A stretch of DNA of 64,000 nucleotides from Anaerotignum sp. MSJ-24 (GCF_018918145.1 NZ_JAHLPX010000005.1:62001-126000), one strand, 5' to 3'. Counted from the stretch's first letter, positions 32,377 to 41,714 are shown. Notes: generated from the sequence alone by a model not told the origin. A program made the numbers and translations.

Positions 32377-32859
32377 ATGATTAGAGTTTTATTTATCTGC
32401 CACGGCAACATCTGTCGCTCGCCAATGGCGGAATTTATATTTAAGAAAATGGTATCTAACACAGGTATTTCCGACAAATTTTATATTGCCTCTGCGGCAG
32501 TCAGCAATGAAGAACATGGAAATCCCGTATATCCGCCATGCAGAAAGCTTTTGAACGAGCATGGAATTGATTGTTCGGAAAAAAGAGCTGTACAAATCAA
32601 AAAATCGGATTATGATAAATATGATTACATAATTGCAATGGAGGCCTATAATTTGATTGGCTTGAAACGCATAATCGGCGATGATACCGAAAACAAAGTT
32701 CATCTTTTGCTGGATTATACCGAGAATCCGGGTGATATAGACGATCCATGGTATTCGGGTGAGTATGTGACTGCCTATAATGACATTGAAAGAGGCTTAA
32801 AAGGCTTTTTAAGCAATGTTTCTAAGTTTGAAGATAAAATGTATAAATTCTTATTTTAA
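32377..32859 (+). CDS. Low-molecular-weight protein-tyrosine-phosphatase
   Basis: The 160-residue enzyme has the P-loop CHGNICRS with nucleophile Cys8 and Arg14, and the general-acid loop DDPW (Asp123). Length is normal for the family (about 155 residues). It lies at the right end of the McrBC island: the 16 bases 32392-32407 are repeated at 27991, inside the stub of the old 5' end. Its first five codons and its ribosome site (ATAGGAGAAA) are therefore probably supplied by the element, while the rest is the host gene. Expression may now depend on an element-borne promoter. Confidence 0.92.
   Translation: MIRVLFICHGNICRSPMAEFIFKKMVSNTGISDKFYIASAAVSNEEHGNPVYPPCRKLLNEHGIDCSEKRAVQIKKSDYDKYDYIIAMEAYNLIGLKRIIGDDTENKVHLLLDYTENPGDIDDPWYSGEYVTAYNDIERGLKGFLSNVSKFEDKMYKFLF
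32392..32407 (+). repeat. Right 16-bp direct repeat (attR-like) of the McrBC island
   Basis: Exact copy of 27991-28006, lying within codons 6-11 of the phosphatase gene. Confidence 0.75.
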
Positions 32860-33140
32860 GAACTGCATGAAAGATTTATTCTAAAGATATATTTAAGATT
32901 ATTTTATAAAAAATTGATAATTGTGAGATAATAAAATTAATAGATTTTAAGTTCATATATCTTGTTAATTGTTTACTTTTGTATAGATAAGTGAAGGACA
33001 ATAAAATACAAAATAATAAAAAACTATTTAGTATAAATAAATTATAGAATAGAAAATAGTATATTTAAAATTAATGAATGGATAACTTTTTTGAATAATT
33101 ATGTAATAAATTAATATTTATTATAGGGAGGTTTTATATA

Positions 33141-33557
33141 ATGGATTTTGATAGTTATTATTTTATATCAGCTAATTTTGAAGCTATAAAAACGAAGGAA
33201 GTATTTGAAGCAAAATTTGAAAAAAATGATCGCTTTTATAATTATTTATTACCATTTTTACAAAAAGGAAAGGCAGAGGGTATGACTCCTTTAACTATAG
33301 ATTATTTGTGTATACCAACTTTTGCCTATTCAAATATAGAAAATAAAACATTTCAAATGACAGCAAAAGTCATATTTCAAAAAAAATATAAGGATAGGGA
33401 AAATATTTGTCGCCATGGCTTTGTAACAATAGATAGATTGTGTATAGATAATATCGATCCAAGAAATATTGAAAAAAATGGAGATGAAATGGTAATAAAG
33501 ATGTGTAATTTAGTTTTACAATATCAAACAAAAATTAAATATGTTGAAATAGAATAA
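33141..33557 (+). CDS. Uncharacterised 138-residue protein (ORFan-like)
   Basis: No family is recognised. The protein is soluble, rich in Phe, Tyr, Lys and Asp, without signal peptide or membrane helix. Notable stretches are YFISANFEAIKTKEVFEAKF and TIDYLCIPTFAYSN. GGGAGG precedes the ATG. The gene and the 280 bases before it are much richer in A+T than the surroundings, with TTA, AAA, ATA and TTT codons dominant, which suggests recent arrival. It has its own terminator and no partner gene. Confidence 0.6.
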   Translation: MDFDSYYFISANFEAIKTKEVFEAKFEKNDRFYNYLLPFLQKGKAEGMTPLTIDYLCIPTFAYSNIENKTFQMTAKVIFQKKYKDRENICRHGFVTIDRLCIDNIDPRNIEKNGDEMVIKMCNLVLQYQTKIKYVEIE

Positions 33558-33568
33558 TTTACTAAATA

Positions 33569-33604
33569 AAATAAATAGCATTCAATTATGAAATGCTATT
33601 TATT
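33569..33604 (+). terminator. Hairpin terminator after the ORFan
   Basis: AAATAGCATT and AATGCTATTTATTT form a stem of at least ten pairs with a CAATTATGA-type loop. Confidence 0.75.
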
Positions 33605-33646
33605 TACATAATATTGTTAAAATTGTAATGATAAGGACATAAGAAA

Positions 33647-34171
33647 ATGACAAATTTGATAATCGGAAACATAATTTCTTTTATATCGGCAGTATTTCTC
33701 GGAATGAGCTGTTATGCGAAGGAAAGAAAAAAGATATTTCGCTTACAGCTTTTGAATTGCTTTACATACGGTGTGGCATCATATTTCTTTGGTTCGTATG
33801 CCGCAATAGCAACGCTTGTTTGCTGTTGTCTGCGTTGTATATTTATTATGAAGGATATGTTCACCAAAAGAACTGCATATCTGCTCACTCTTGTGGTTAT
33901 TGTATCGGGAGTTATGACCAATAATATGGGCTTTATAGGCATTTTGCCGGTTATTGCTACTGCTGAATATACCTTGTGCTGTTATTATATCGAGGATCCG
34001 CACAGAACAAGATACAGCATAATGGTAAATGAGCTTATATGGGTTATATATGCAATCATAATAAAGGACTTTTCAACAACTGTATGTGATGCCGTTGTTA
34101 TCGGTGCGGATATAATCGCTATAATAAACTATCACAAGACTAAAAAAGTAGAAACTGCACATATAAATTAA
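33647..34171 (+). CDS. YgjV-family inner membrane protein
   Basis: The 174-residue protein has about five hydrophobic segments and the YgjV pattern: IIGNIISFISAVFLGMSCYAK at the N-terminus, then LQLLNCFTYGVASYFFGSYAA and later NELIWVIYAII. The family (Imp-YgjV) has no proven function. It lies 12 bases before the yfcE-like gene and shares its message. Confidence 0.8.
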   Translation: MTNLIIGNIISFISAVFLGMSCYAKERKKIFRLQLLNCFTYGVASYFFGSYAAIATLVCCCLRCIFIMKDMFTKRTAYLLTLVVIVSGVMTNNMGFIGILPVIATAEYTLCCYYIEDPHRTRYSIMVNELIWVIYAIIIKDFSTTVCDAVVIGADIIAIINYHKTKKVETAHIN

Positions 34172-34183
34172 AGGAGATAAATA

Positions 34184-34723
34184 ATGAAGTGGTTGATAGC
34201 GTCAGATATACATGGCTCTGCCTTTTATTGCAGAATGCTTATAGAAAAATTTAAAGAGGAAAAAGCGGACAGGCTGTTGCTTCTCGGCGACCTTCTCTAT
34301 CATGGACCGAGAAACGACCTGCCAAAAGAATATGCACCTAAAGCGGTTATTGAAATGCTTAATTCTGTTTCCGATGATATAATCTGCGTAAGAGGCAACT
34401 GCGAGGCAGAGGTTGACCAGATGGTTCTGAATTTTCCGGTATTGGCGGATTATGCCGTAATATGTGTCGGCGATAAAACGATATATGCAACACATGGACA
34501 TCATTTGGATAATTTCAAAAATATCCGTAAGGATTCAATCCTTCTTTTCGGACATACACATATACCTGAAAATACGGAAAAGGACGGGATACTCCATGTA
34601 AATCCCGGCTCTGTGTCAATCCCGAAGCAGAATTCGCCGCATAGCTATATCGTTATGAACGATAACGGTCTTGAATGGAAAGACCTTACTAACGGCGAAG
34701 TCTATATGAATCATAAGTTTTAA
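34184..34723 (+). CDS. yfcE: YfcE-type metallophosphoesterase
   Basis: The 179-residue phosphodiesterase has all calcineurin-like motifs: ASDIHGS (DxH), LLLGDLLYHGP (GDxxxxG), CVRGNCEAEVD (GNCD/E), ATHGHH and LFGHTHIPE (GHTH), followed by NPGSVSIPKQ. These ligate two metal ions, usually Mn2+. E. coli YfcE cleaves model phosphodiesters; the natural substrate is not known. The stop codon overlaps that of the opposing lysR gene, with no terminator between them. Confidence 0.92.
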   Translation: MKWLIASDIHGSAFYCRMLIEKFKEEKADRLLLLGDLLYHGPRNDLPKEYAPKAVIEMLNSVSDDIICVRGNCEAEVDQMVLNFPVLADYAVICVGDKTIYATHGHHLDNFKNIRKDSILLFGHTHIPENTEKDGILHVNPGSVSIPKQNSPHSYIVMNDNGLEWKDLTNGEVYMNHKF

Positions 34724-35586
34724 ACTATACTTTTGAAACGGGTTGTGAGAAAATCATAAAAATCATTTACCGCACTTTGCTCGTCATAAAGTCGGTCGGA
34801 ATTTTTTACTATTATAATTTCTCTGCTGCATTCCGGTGATATGACCGGGAGCAGTTTAACTCCGTTTACGGTTGTTCCCCATGTATGTTCCGGCCAGAAA
34901 CCTATGCCGTTTCCCGATGCAATGAAGTTTTGCACTGCGGCATAATTGTCGCTCTCAAATATAACATTGGGAACAAAACCGGCCTTTCTGCAAAAATCAT
35001 CGCATAACATGCGGAATCTTCGTGTTCCGGCAAGACTTATAAAGCCTTCCGAGCCAAGCTCGGACAGTATAACGCCTTTTTTATCCGTCCATTTGCTGTT
35101 TTCCGGTACGGCAAGCATTATTCTTTCCGTTACCGTTATTGAAGAACCATGCGTTTTCTCATCATTTTTATTATAGTTTCCTATGCTTACGTCCCATAAA
35201 TCCGTTTTCTCGTTCTGCACGACTGAAAATGATACGTTGGGATTTTTTCTTTGGTATTCAATTATGCACTGAGTGACAAATGTTGATGCCGCTAATACGT
35301 TTAATCTTACTGCGGAGCGGTTTTGGTCTGCAAGCATTTTTATTTCGGACGGCAGTGTTTCAAATACATTTAACGGTTCAATAATTCTTTCATAAAGGTA
35401 TTTTCCGTATTCTGTGAGAGCTATGTTTCGCCCTTTTGGGGCAAATAACGGAACACCGAGCTCATGTTCAAGCTTGTGTATTGATTTGGTTAATGCCGGC
35501 TGTGCGATATGAAGAATCTCTGCGGCTTTTGTTATATGCTGTAATTCGGCTGTTGTTTTGAAGTATTTAATCTGTGTAAGTTCCAT
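34720..35586 (-). CDS. LysR-family transcriptional regulator
   Basis: The 288-residue protein begins MELTQIKYFKTTAELQHITK, with the LysR helix-turn-helix (ITKAAEILHIAQPALTKSIH) and a C-terminal effector domain. The start at 35586 is chosen by homology; an in-frame ATG at 35655 would add 23 residues in a non-coding AT-rich leader. It diverges from the MATE transporter gene, its probable target, with a 112-base shared promoter region. The 3' end overlaps yfcE by four bases, tail to tail. Confidence 0.9.
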   Translation of the reverse strand: MELTQIKYFKTTAELQHITKAAEILHIAQPALTKSIHKLEHELGVPLFAPKGRNIALTEYGKYLYERIIEPLNVFETLPSEIKMLADQNRSAVRLNVLAASTFVTQCIIEYQRKNPNVSFSVVQNEKTDLWDVSIGNYNKNDEKTHGSSITVTERIMLAVPENSKWTDKKGVILSELGSEGFISLAGTRRFRMLCDDFCRKAGFVPNVIFESDNYAAVQNFIASGNGIGFWPEHTWGTTVNGVKLLPVISPECSREIIIVKNSDRLYDEQSAVNDFYDFLTTRFKSIV

Positions 35587-35698
35587 GATAAGCCTTTCAT
35601 AACTAAAAGTTATTATTTTTATATAAATTATATATTTGTATTTATGATTGGTCAATGCTAAAATATGTGAGGTTCAACAAAAATAGGGGGTAGTAATA

Positions 35699-37045
35699 AT
35701 GAATAAAGATTTGACGGTAGGTAAGCCGAGTACGATACTCTGGCAGTTCTGCCTGCCTTTGGTCGGAAGTATTTTGTTCCAGCAGCTTTATAATATAGCG
35801 GACAGCCTTGTTGCCGGAAAATTTATTGGTGAAAATGCTCTTGCAGCAGTAGGAAATAGCTATGAAATAACGCTTATATTCATTGCATTTGCTTTTGGTT
35901 GCAATATAGGTTGTTCAGTCATAGTTTCCCAGCTTTTCGGAGCAAAGGATTTTAAAACAATGAAAACAGCAGTATATACTACGCTTATCGCTTCTGCGGT
36001 TTTATGCGGAGTGCTTATGCTTTGCGGACTTACTTTGTGTGATTCATTGCTTAATCTGATAAATACACCACCGGAAATAATTGCCGATTCAAAGCTTTAT
36101 CTCGATATATACATATTTGGTTTGCCGTTTATGTTTTATTATAATGTGTCAACCGGAGTTTTCTCGGCAATGGGCGATTCCAAAACACCGTTTATTTTCC
36201 TTGCCGCTTCGTCAACTTCGAATATAGTTGTGGATATTTTGTTTGTAAAAGCTTTAAATATGGGTGTTGCCGGTGTTGCATGGGCAACGTTCCTTTGTCA
36301 GGGCGTAAGCTGTATACTTGCGGTTATATTCGTTTTACGCAGACTTGCCAAAGTAGAAACTGAAGGTAAAATACAGAAATTCTCTTGGACTATATTGAAA
36401 AATATATCTATAATAGCAATTCCCAGTATTCTTCAGCAGAGTTTTGTTTCTGTTGCAAACATAATAATACAGAGTATAATCAATTCCTTCGGTGCAAGCG
36501 TTATTGCCGGATATGCGGCATCGGTAAAACTGAATAACCTCGTTATAACCTCGTTTACAACACTCGGAAACGGTATGTCCAATTATACGGCACAGAATGT
36601 AGGTGCCGGTAAGCTTGGACGAGTTAAGGAAGGCTTTGCGGCAGGCTTAAAGCTCATATGGCTGCTCTGTATTCCTGTTGTAATACTTTATCTTGTCGGA
36701 GGCAGATACCTTGTATATCTGTTCATGGAAAGCCCGACAGGTCCGGCAATGGATACGGCATTGCAGTTTATAAAAATAATAACTCCCTTCTATTTTGTAA
36801 TATCAGCTAAACTTGTTGCCGATGGTGTCCTCAGAGGCGCCGGAATGATGAAGAAATTTATGATTGCAACATTTACCGATATGATATTAAGAGTTTTGCT
36901 TGCAAAAATACTTTCAGGCACCGGTTTCGGCACATCGGGTATATGGATGGCATGGCCTATTGGCTGGTCGATAGCAACGGTTATATCCATACTTTTCTAT
37001 CGTACTGGAAAATGGAATAAAGTGCCGAAAGAAGCCGAAAATTAA
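35699..37045 (+). CDS. MATE-family efflux transporter
   Basis: The 448-residue protein has 12 hydrophobic segments and the MATE opening: GKPSTILWQFCLPLVGSILF, QQLYNIADSLVAGKFIGENALAAVG, and in the second half SILQQSFVSVANIIIQSIIN. It would expel cationic drugs or metabolites using a Na+ or H+ gradient. The DinF/NorM subgroup lacks a fixed substrate. It is divergent from lysR at 35586 and followed by its own terminator. Confidence 0.92.
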   Translation: MNKDLTVGKPSTILWQFCLPLVGSILFQQLYNIADSLVAGKFIGENALAAVGNSYEITLIFIAFAFGCNIGCSVIVSQLFGAKDFKTMKTAVYTTLIASAVLCGVLMLCGLTLCDSLLNLINTPPEIIADSKLYLDIYIFGLPFMFYYNVSTGVFSAMGDSKTPFIFLAASSTSNIVVDILFVKALNMGVAGVAWATFLCQGVSCILAVIFVLRRLAKVETEGKIQKFSWTILKNISIIAIPSILQQSFVSVANIIIQSIINSFGASVIAGYAASVKLNNLVITSFTTLGNGMSNYTAQNVGAGKLGRVKEGFAAGLKLIWLLCIPVVILYLVGGRYLVYLFMESPTGPAMDTALQFIKIITPFYFVISAKLVADGVLRGAGMMKKFMIATFTDMILRVLLAKILSGTGFGTSGIWMAWPIGWSIATVISILFYRTGKWNKVPKEAEN

Positions 37046-37066
37046 ATAATAATGCTTGAAATTAAG

Positions 37067-37101
37067 TGCCTTCATTCAACAAAAAGAATGAAGGCATTTT
37101 T
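37067..37101 (+). terminator. Intrinsic terminator of the MATE gene
   Basis: TGCCTTCATTC (37067-37077) pairs exactly with GAATGAAGGCA (37086-37096), followed by TTTTT. Confidence 0.92.
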
Positions 37102-37183
37102 CATAAATTCAGACAGTAAATTTGTTTGGCATAATTGTATATTTTTCTAATTTACAAAGACTTTACATTTGGGATTTATATGA

Positions 37184-37211
37184 TTGTTTTTTCTAAAAAA
37201 GCTGTTATAAT
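37184..37211 (+). promoter_or_regulatory. Predicted promoter of trkA-trkH
   Basis: TTGTTT (37184-37189) and a perfect TATAAT (37206-37211) with a 16-base spacer. Confidence 0.55.
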
Positions 37212-37269
37212 GATTTATGCAATCAGCATAATTTAACCTTAAAAATGATTTTTCAAGGGAGGATAAATC

Positions 37270-38631
37270 GTGAACATTATTATTGCAGGCAACGGCAAAA
37301 TGGGTTCTTCTCTTACACGCCAGCTTTCGTCTGAGGGATATTCAATTACCGTAATTGATTCCAATGCTACGGTGCTTGAATCAATTGCTAATGATTATGA
37401 TATTATGACTATCCAGGGCAACTGTGCGTCTATGGACGTTCTTTTGAAAGCAAATGTGGAAAGTGCAGATCTACTCATAGCGGTTACCAATCAGGATGAA
37501 ACAAATCTTTTGTGCTGTGTTACGGCACATGTTTTAAATCCCGATCTTCATACCATCGCCCGTATACGTAACCCGGATTACAGCGAACAGGTATACAAAA
37601 TGCATGAAATGTTTGCTCTTAATATGACAGTAAATCCGGAACGACAGGCGGCTAAGGAAATAGAAAGTCTGCTTAAATATCCGGGATTTTTACGCCGTGA
37701 TACATTTGCAAAGGGAAGGGTAGAAATTGTGGAGCTCCGTATTGATGAAAACAGCAAGCTTTGCAATCAGCCATTAAGTTCCCTTCATTCAATAACAGGC
37801 TGTAAGGTGCTTATTTGTGCGGTACTCAGAGGTGGTACTGCGGTTACACCGAATGGCAACTTTATATTACAGGAAAACGACAGAATTTTTGTAACAGCTT
37901 CAATCGACAACATCAGTACACTTCTCGAAAATCTCGGTCTTATCAGACGAGAGGTTAAAAAGGTTCTTATATGCGGTGGCGGAAGAATAAGCTATTATCT
38001 TACACAAAAGCTCATAAAGAGCAGAATGGATGTAACAATAATAGAAAAGGACTTTGCCCGTTGTGAGTATTTATCGGAAAAGCTTCCGGAGGCAACTATT
38101 GTCCATGGTGACGCCAGCAGACAGAGCCTTCTTGACAGCGAAGGAATATTCAGCAGTGACGCTATTGTATCGCTTACGGGACTTGATGAGCAGAATATGG
38201 TTATATCCATGTATGCGTCTACATGTGATGTGCCAAAGGTTGTTACAAAGCTTGCACATCTCGAAAGCAGTCCGATGCTTAACCGTCTGCCGCTGGGAAG
38301 TACAGTAAATCCCATGCAGCTCTGCTGTAACACTATAATACGTTATGTAAGAGCGTTGCGTAACCAGACCGGTGCAGCTTTAAGCGTACATACCATTGCG
38401 GATAACCAGGTTGAGGCGTTGGAATTTCTTGTTGACGAAAACACAAAGCATTGCGGTGAACCGCTTAAAAATCTTAAGTTAAAACGCAATGTCCTGATAG
38501 CAAGTATTGTATATGCCACTAAAACCGAGATATTGAGCGGTGACTCAATATTCCAGCCGGGCGATACGGTTATTGTTGTTACCAGCAGACAGAATCTTAT
38601 AAATAAGTTTAACGACGTTTTTGAGGAATAA
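37270..38631 (+). CDS. trkA: Trk potassium transporter NAD-binding regulatory subunit
   Basis: The 453-residue protein has two RCK units in tandem, each an RCK_N Rossmann domain (MNIIIAGNGKMGSSLTRQLS at residue 1, VLICGGGRISYYLTQKL near 236) followed by an RCK_C domain. This is the long TrkA form. It gates the TrkH channel in response to nucleotides, and RCK_C domains can bind c-di-AMP, made by CdaA encoded at 46313. The start is GTG at 37270, nine bases after GGGAGG. The trkH start follows five bases after the stop. Confidence 0.92.
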   Translation: MNIIIAGNGKMGSSLTRQLSSEGYSITVIDSNATVLESIANDYDIMTIQGNCASMDVLLKANVESADLLIAVTNQDETNLLCCVTAHVLNPDLHTIARIRNPDYSEQVYKMHEMFALNMTVNPERQAAKEIESLLKYPGFLRRDTFAKGRVEIVELRIDENSKLCNQPLSSLHSITGCKVLICAVLRGGTAVTPNGNFILQENDRIFVTASIDNISTLLENLGLIRREVKKVLICGGGRISYYLTQKLIKSRMDVTIIEKDFARCEYLSEKLPEATIVHGDASRQSLLDSEGIFSSDAIVSLTGLDEQNMVISMYASTCDVPKVVTKLAHLESSPMLNRLPLGSTVNPMQLCCNTIIRYVRALRNQTGAALSVHTIADNQVEALEFLVDENTKHCGEPLKNLKLKRNVLIASIVYATKTEILSGDSIFQPGDTVIVVTSRQNLINKFNDVFEE

Positions 38632-38635
38632 GACT

Positions 38636-40090
38636 ATGAATTATAAAATGATTGCACGGTTTATGAGCCGTATTCTTCTTATGGAGGCGGCATTTATGCT
38701 GCCGGCTTTGATTATAAGTGCAGTTGACGGCGTAGGAGATGCCGTTTTCGGTTTTGTATGCGGAATTTTGATTACTCTGGCTGTATCGGCTGTTATGGGT
38801 TTGGTCAGCCGCAATGCACAGCTTAAGTTTTATGCAAGAGAAGGACTTATTTGTGTAGGTCTTTCGTGGATTGTTCTCAGTATAATGGGCTGCCTTCCGT
38901 TTGTTATTTCCGGTGAAATACCGTTTTTTATTGATGCACTTTTTGAAACAGTTTCCGGCTTTACAACAACGGGAGCATCTATACTTCCGGAGGTGGAAAA
39001 GCTTTCAAGAGGCATTCTCTATTGGCGAAGCTTTACCCATTGGGTAGGTGGCATGGGAGTACTTGTGTTTCTTCTTGCCTTCAGCCCCGGAGGAGAAAAG
39101 GGCATCGGCTTTACAATGCATCTTCTTCGTGCGGAAAGCCCCGGACCGGATATAGGGAAGCTTGTGCCGCATATTAAAGATACGGCAAAAATACTTTATA
39201 TTCTCTATGTTATTATTACACTGTTGAATATATTGTTCCTTGTGTTAGGAAAAATGCCATTTTTTGAAGCAATATGCACTGCTTTCGGAGCAGCCGGAAC
39301 AGGTGGATTTGGTATTAAAAATGATAGTATGGCAAGTTACAGTCCGTATATACAGAATGTATGTACAGTGTTTATGCTTTTATTCGGCGTAAATTTCAGC
39401 TGTTATTATCTTGTAATGCTCAGACATTTTAAGAGCGTAATTAAGGACGAAGAAATCCGTATGTACTTCGGAATTGTTTTGGTAAGTATCATATTAATAT
39501 CCTTAAATATAAGAGGCTTGTATCCTACCCTTGAAGAAACAATACGTCATGCGGCATTCCAAGTATCAAGTATAATAACAACAACAGGCTTTGCCACAAC
39601 GGATTTTGATTTGTGGCCGAGCTTTTCAAAGGCTATTATATTGTGTCTTATGGTTGTCGGAGCCTGTGCCGGAAGTACCGGCGGTGGGCTTAAATGCGGT
39701 CGTGCATTGCTCATATTAAAGAGTCTTCGCCGTAACATTCATCAGGCATTAAGACCTAATCAGGTTCAGGTTGTAAGAAACAACGGAAGAAGAGTTGATG
39801 AGCGTGTTCTCAGAAATGCGGATGCTTATCTTGCGGCATACGTGGTTATAATAATCGCAAGCTTTATAATAGTGTCGCTGGATGGTTTCAGCATTACAAC
39901 CAACTTTTCGGCAGTTCTTTCATGCTTTAACAATATAGGTCCCGGTCTTGATGCTGTCGGCCCGACCTGCAATTTCTCGATATACAGCGTTCTTTCAAAG
40001 CTTGTGCTCATTGCGGATATGCTTGCGGGACGTCTGGAAATATTCCCTATACTTGTACTTTTCTCAAAGAGTTCATGGAAACCAAGGTAA
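38636..40090 (+). CDS. trkH: Trk/Ktr potassium transporter, membrane subunit
   Basis: The 484-residue protein is the K+ channel partner of TrkA. It has four M1-P-M2 units; selectivity loops are visible as SGFTTTGASILPEV, AAGTGGFGIKN, ITTTGFATTDF and NNIGPGLDAVGP. The ATG at 38636 is chosen because GAGGA lies nine bases upstream; an in-frame TTG at 38621 lies inside trkA. A bidirectional terminator follows. Confidence 0.93.
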   Translation: MNYKMIARFMSRILLMEAAFMLPALIISAVDGVGDAVFGFVCGILITLAVSAVMGLVSRNAQLKFYAREGLICVGLSWIVLSIMGCLPFVISGEIPFFIDALFETVSGFTTTGASILPEVEKLSRGILYWRSFTHWVGGMGVLVFLLAFSPGGEKGIGFTMHLLRAESPGPDIGKLVPHIKDTAKILYILYVIITLLNILFLVLGKMPFFEAICTAFGAAGTGGFGIKNDSMASYSPYIQNVCTVFMLLFGVNFSCYYLVMLRHFKSVIKDEEIRMYFGIVLVSIILISLNIRGLYPTLEETIRHAAFQVSSIITTTGFATTDFDLWPSFSKAIILCLMVVGACAGSTGGGLKCGRALLILKSLRRNIHQALRPNQVQVVRNNGRRVDERVLRNADAYLAAYVVIIIASFIIVSLDGFSITTNFSAVLSCFNNIGPGLDAVGPTCNFSIYSVLSKLVLIADMLAGRLEIFPILVLFSKSSWKPR

Positions 40091-40092
40091 CA

Positions 40093-40126
40093 AAAATGCC
40101 GCAGAAAATTTTCTGCGGTATTTTTT
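40093..40126. terminator. Bidirectional terminator between trkH and ttcA
   Basis: CCGCAGAAAA and TTTTCTGCGG form a perfect stem with almost no loop, flanked by AAAAAT on the left and ATTTTTT on the right, so it serves both converging operons. Confidence 0.9.
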
Positions 40127-40964
40127 AAAGCTTATATTCATCTAAAAAGCTGTGTTCAACGCCTTTTGTTTTATATCCAACGAGTGTATCAACATTTACA
40201 TCGTGTATACTGTTGAAAATGTTTGTTTCTATGAGCGGATTGTTGACTTTAAGCTGTTTTATAAGCTCTTTTGTTTCTTTTCTTTTTGACTTGCTTTCTT
40301 TGTTATCCACAGCTATGCTCTCGGTAAATTTACAGGCACACTGAAGAAATTCAAGCTCATTATAGTTTCGCCATGCAATGATGGAATCCTCATGTACACA
40401 GTATAACGGCCTTATTAATTCCATTCCTTCAAAATTGGTGCTGTGGAGCTTTGGACGCATTCCCTGTATCTGTGCTCCGTAAAGCATTCCCATAAGCGTT
40501 GTTTCTATTACGTCGCTGAAATGATGTCCCAGTGCAATCTTGTTACAGCCGCATTCCTTTGCTTTGCTGTATAAATGGCCTCTTCTCATTCTTGCACATA
40601 AGTAGCACGGATTTCTGTCCGTATTGTTTGCCACATCGAAGATATCCGTATCAAATATAGTAAGCGGTATATTGAGTATTTCGGCATTATCAAGTATTTT
40701 CTGTCTGTTTACCGCATTATATCCCGGATCCATTGCTATATATTTTACCTCAAATGGATAATCGCTTATTCTCTGGAGCATCTGCATCATTTTTGCAAGC
40801 AGCATGGAATCTTTTCCACCGGATATGCAGACCGCTATGCGGTCACCTTCCTGTATAAGCTCGTATTTTTTAACAGCTTCGGTGAACGGACGCCAAAGCT
40901 CTTTTCTGTATTTTTTGTTTATGCTTCGTTCTATCTGCTGACATCTTGTAAGCTCTCTTGCCAT
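40125..40964 (-). CDS. ttcA: TtcA-family PP-loop tRNA thiolation enzyme
   Basis: The 279-residue ATPase has the PP-loop CISGGKDSML (near residue 47), the CYLCARMRRG cysteine pair and a further CACKF cysteine pair, the pattern of TtcA, which makes 2-thiocytidine at tRNA position 32 with an Fe-S cluster. GHHFSDVIETTLM is also typical. It is last in a four-gene minus-strand operon (ycxB-like, MBL, tcdA, ttcA), 15 bases after tcdA. Several clostridial homologues of this type have not been tested, so another thiolated nucleoside is possible. Confidence 0.85.
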   Translation of the reverse strand: MARELTRCQQIERSINKKYRKELWRPFTEAVKKYELIQEGDRIAVCISGGKDSMLLAKMMQMLQRISDYPFEVKYIAMDPGYNAVNRQKILDNAEILNIPLTIFDTDIFDVANNTDRNPCYLCARMRRGHLYSKAKECGCNKIALGHHFSDVIETTLMGMLYGAQIQGMRPKLHSTNFEGMELIRPLYCVHEDSIIAWRNYNELEFLQCACKFTESIAVDNKESKSKRKETKELIKQLKVNNPLIETNIFNSIHDVNVDTLVGYKTKGVEHSFLDEYKL

Positions 40965-40979
40965 TGTTATTCTCCTAAA

Positions 40980-41699
40980 TCAATTAATTCCGGAAATGTC
41001 TTTTATAACCTCGCCAGCAACAATAAGTCCGGCTACCGAAGGCACAAAAGAGATACTTCCGGGTACGGAACGCTTTGAGGTGCTTTCGTCATAGCCTTCC
41101 GGAACAGATGCTTTTATTGCCGGCTCTTTGGAATAAACCACTTTGACATTTTTAATTCCACGTTTTTTCAGCTCATACCGCATAACCTTTGCAAGTGGAC
41201 AGACCGATGTTTTTGATATGTCGGCAACTTCAAACATTGTCGGATTGAGCTTGTTTCCGGCACCCATACTGCTTATGACGGGTACATTACACCTTTTTGC
41301 CTCTTCAATTATCGATAGCTTTGCGGCAACGGTATCAACCGCATCAACAACATAGTCGTATTTTGAAAAATCAAAGTCGTCTTTGTTTTCCGGAAGATAA
41401 AAACAGTTGTGTACTTCTACGACTGCATCCGGATTTATGTCGGCTATTCTGTCACGCATGACCTCTGTTTTATATTTGCCGATTGTGGAATGAAGGGCAA
41501 CTATCTGACGGTTTATATTTGTAAGGCTGACGGTATCGTTATCAATAAGCACAAGATGGCCTATTCCCGCTCTTGCAAGCGCTTCTGCAACAAAGCCGCC
41601 GACTCCGCCGATACCGAAAACGGCAACGGTCGAGTTTTTAAGCTTATTAATATTTTCACTTCCTATAAGAAGCTCTGTTCTTGAAAACTGGTTTATCAT
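40980..41699 (-). CDS. tcdA: tRNA threonylcarbamoyladenosine dehydratase (TcdA/CsdL)
   Basis: The 239-residue E1-like protein has the ATP loop VFGIGGVGGFVAEALARAG, RTELLIGSENINKL at the start, the NINRQIVALHST motif, and DAVDTVAAKL. TcdA dehydrates t6A at tRNA position 37 to the cyclic form ct6A. The C-terminal VPGSISFVPSVAGLIVAGEVI is typical. CGGAGGA precedes the ATG. Co-transcription with ttcA groups two tRNA-modifying enzymes. Confidence 0.92.
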   Translation of the reverse strand: MINQFSRTELLIGSENINKLKNSTVAVFGIGGVGGFVAEALARAGIGHLVLIDNDTVSLTNINRQIVALHSTIGKYKTEVMRDRIADINPDAVVEVHNCFYLPENKDDFDFSKYDYVVDAVDTVAAKLSIIEEAKRCNVPVISSMGAGNKLNPTMFEVADISKTSVCPLAKVMRYELKKRGIKNVKVVYSKEPAIKASVPEGYDESTSKRSVPGSISFVPSVAGLIVAGEVIKDISGIN

Positions 41700-41714
41700 A
41701 GTTCCTCCGTATAA

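Noticed and set aside
37102-37269. A c-di-AMP (ydaO) riboswitch before trkA
   Set aside because: The interval is short and holds a plain promoter and ribosome site; no ydaO-type conserved segments are seen.
40125-40964. LarE (cofactor sulphur transferase) as identity of the PP-loop protein
   Set aside because: The paired cysteine motifs CYLC and CAC and the SGGKDS loop are of the TtcA type, and it is co-transcribed with tcdA.
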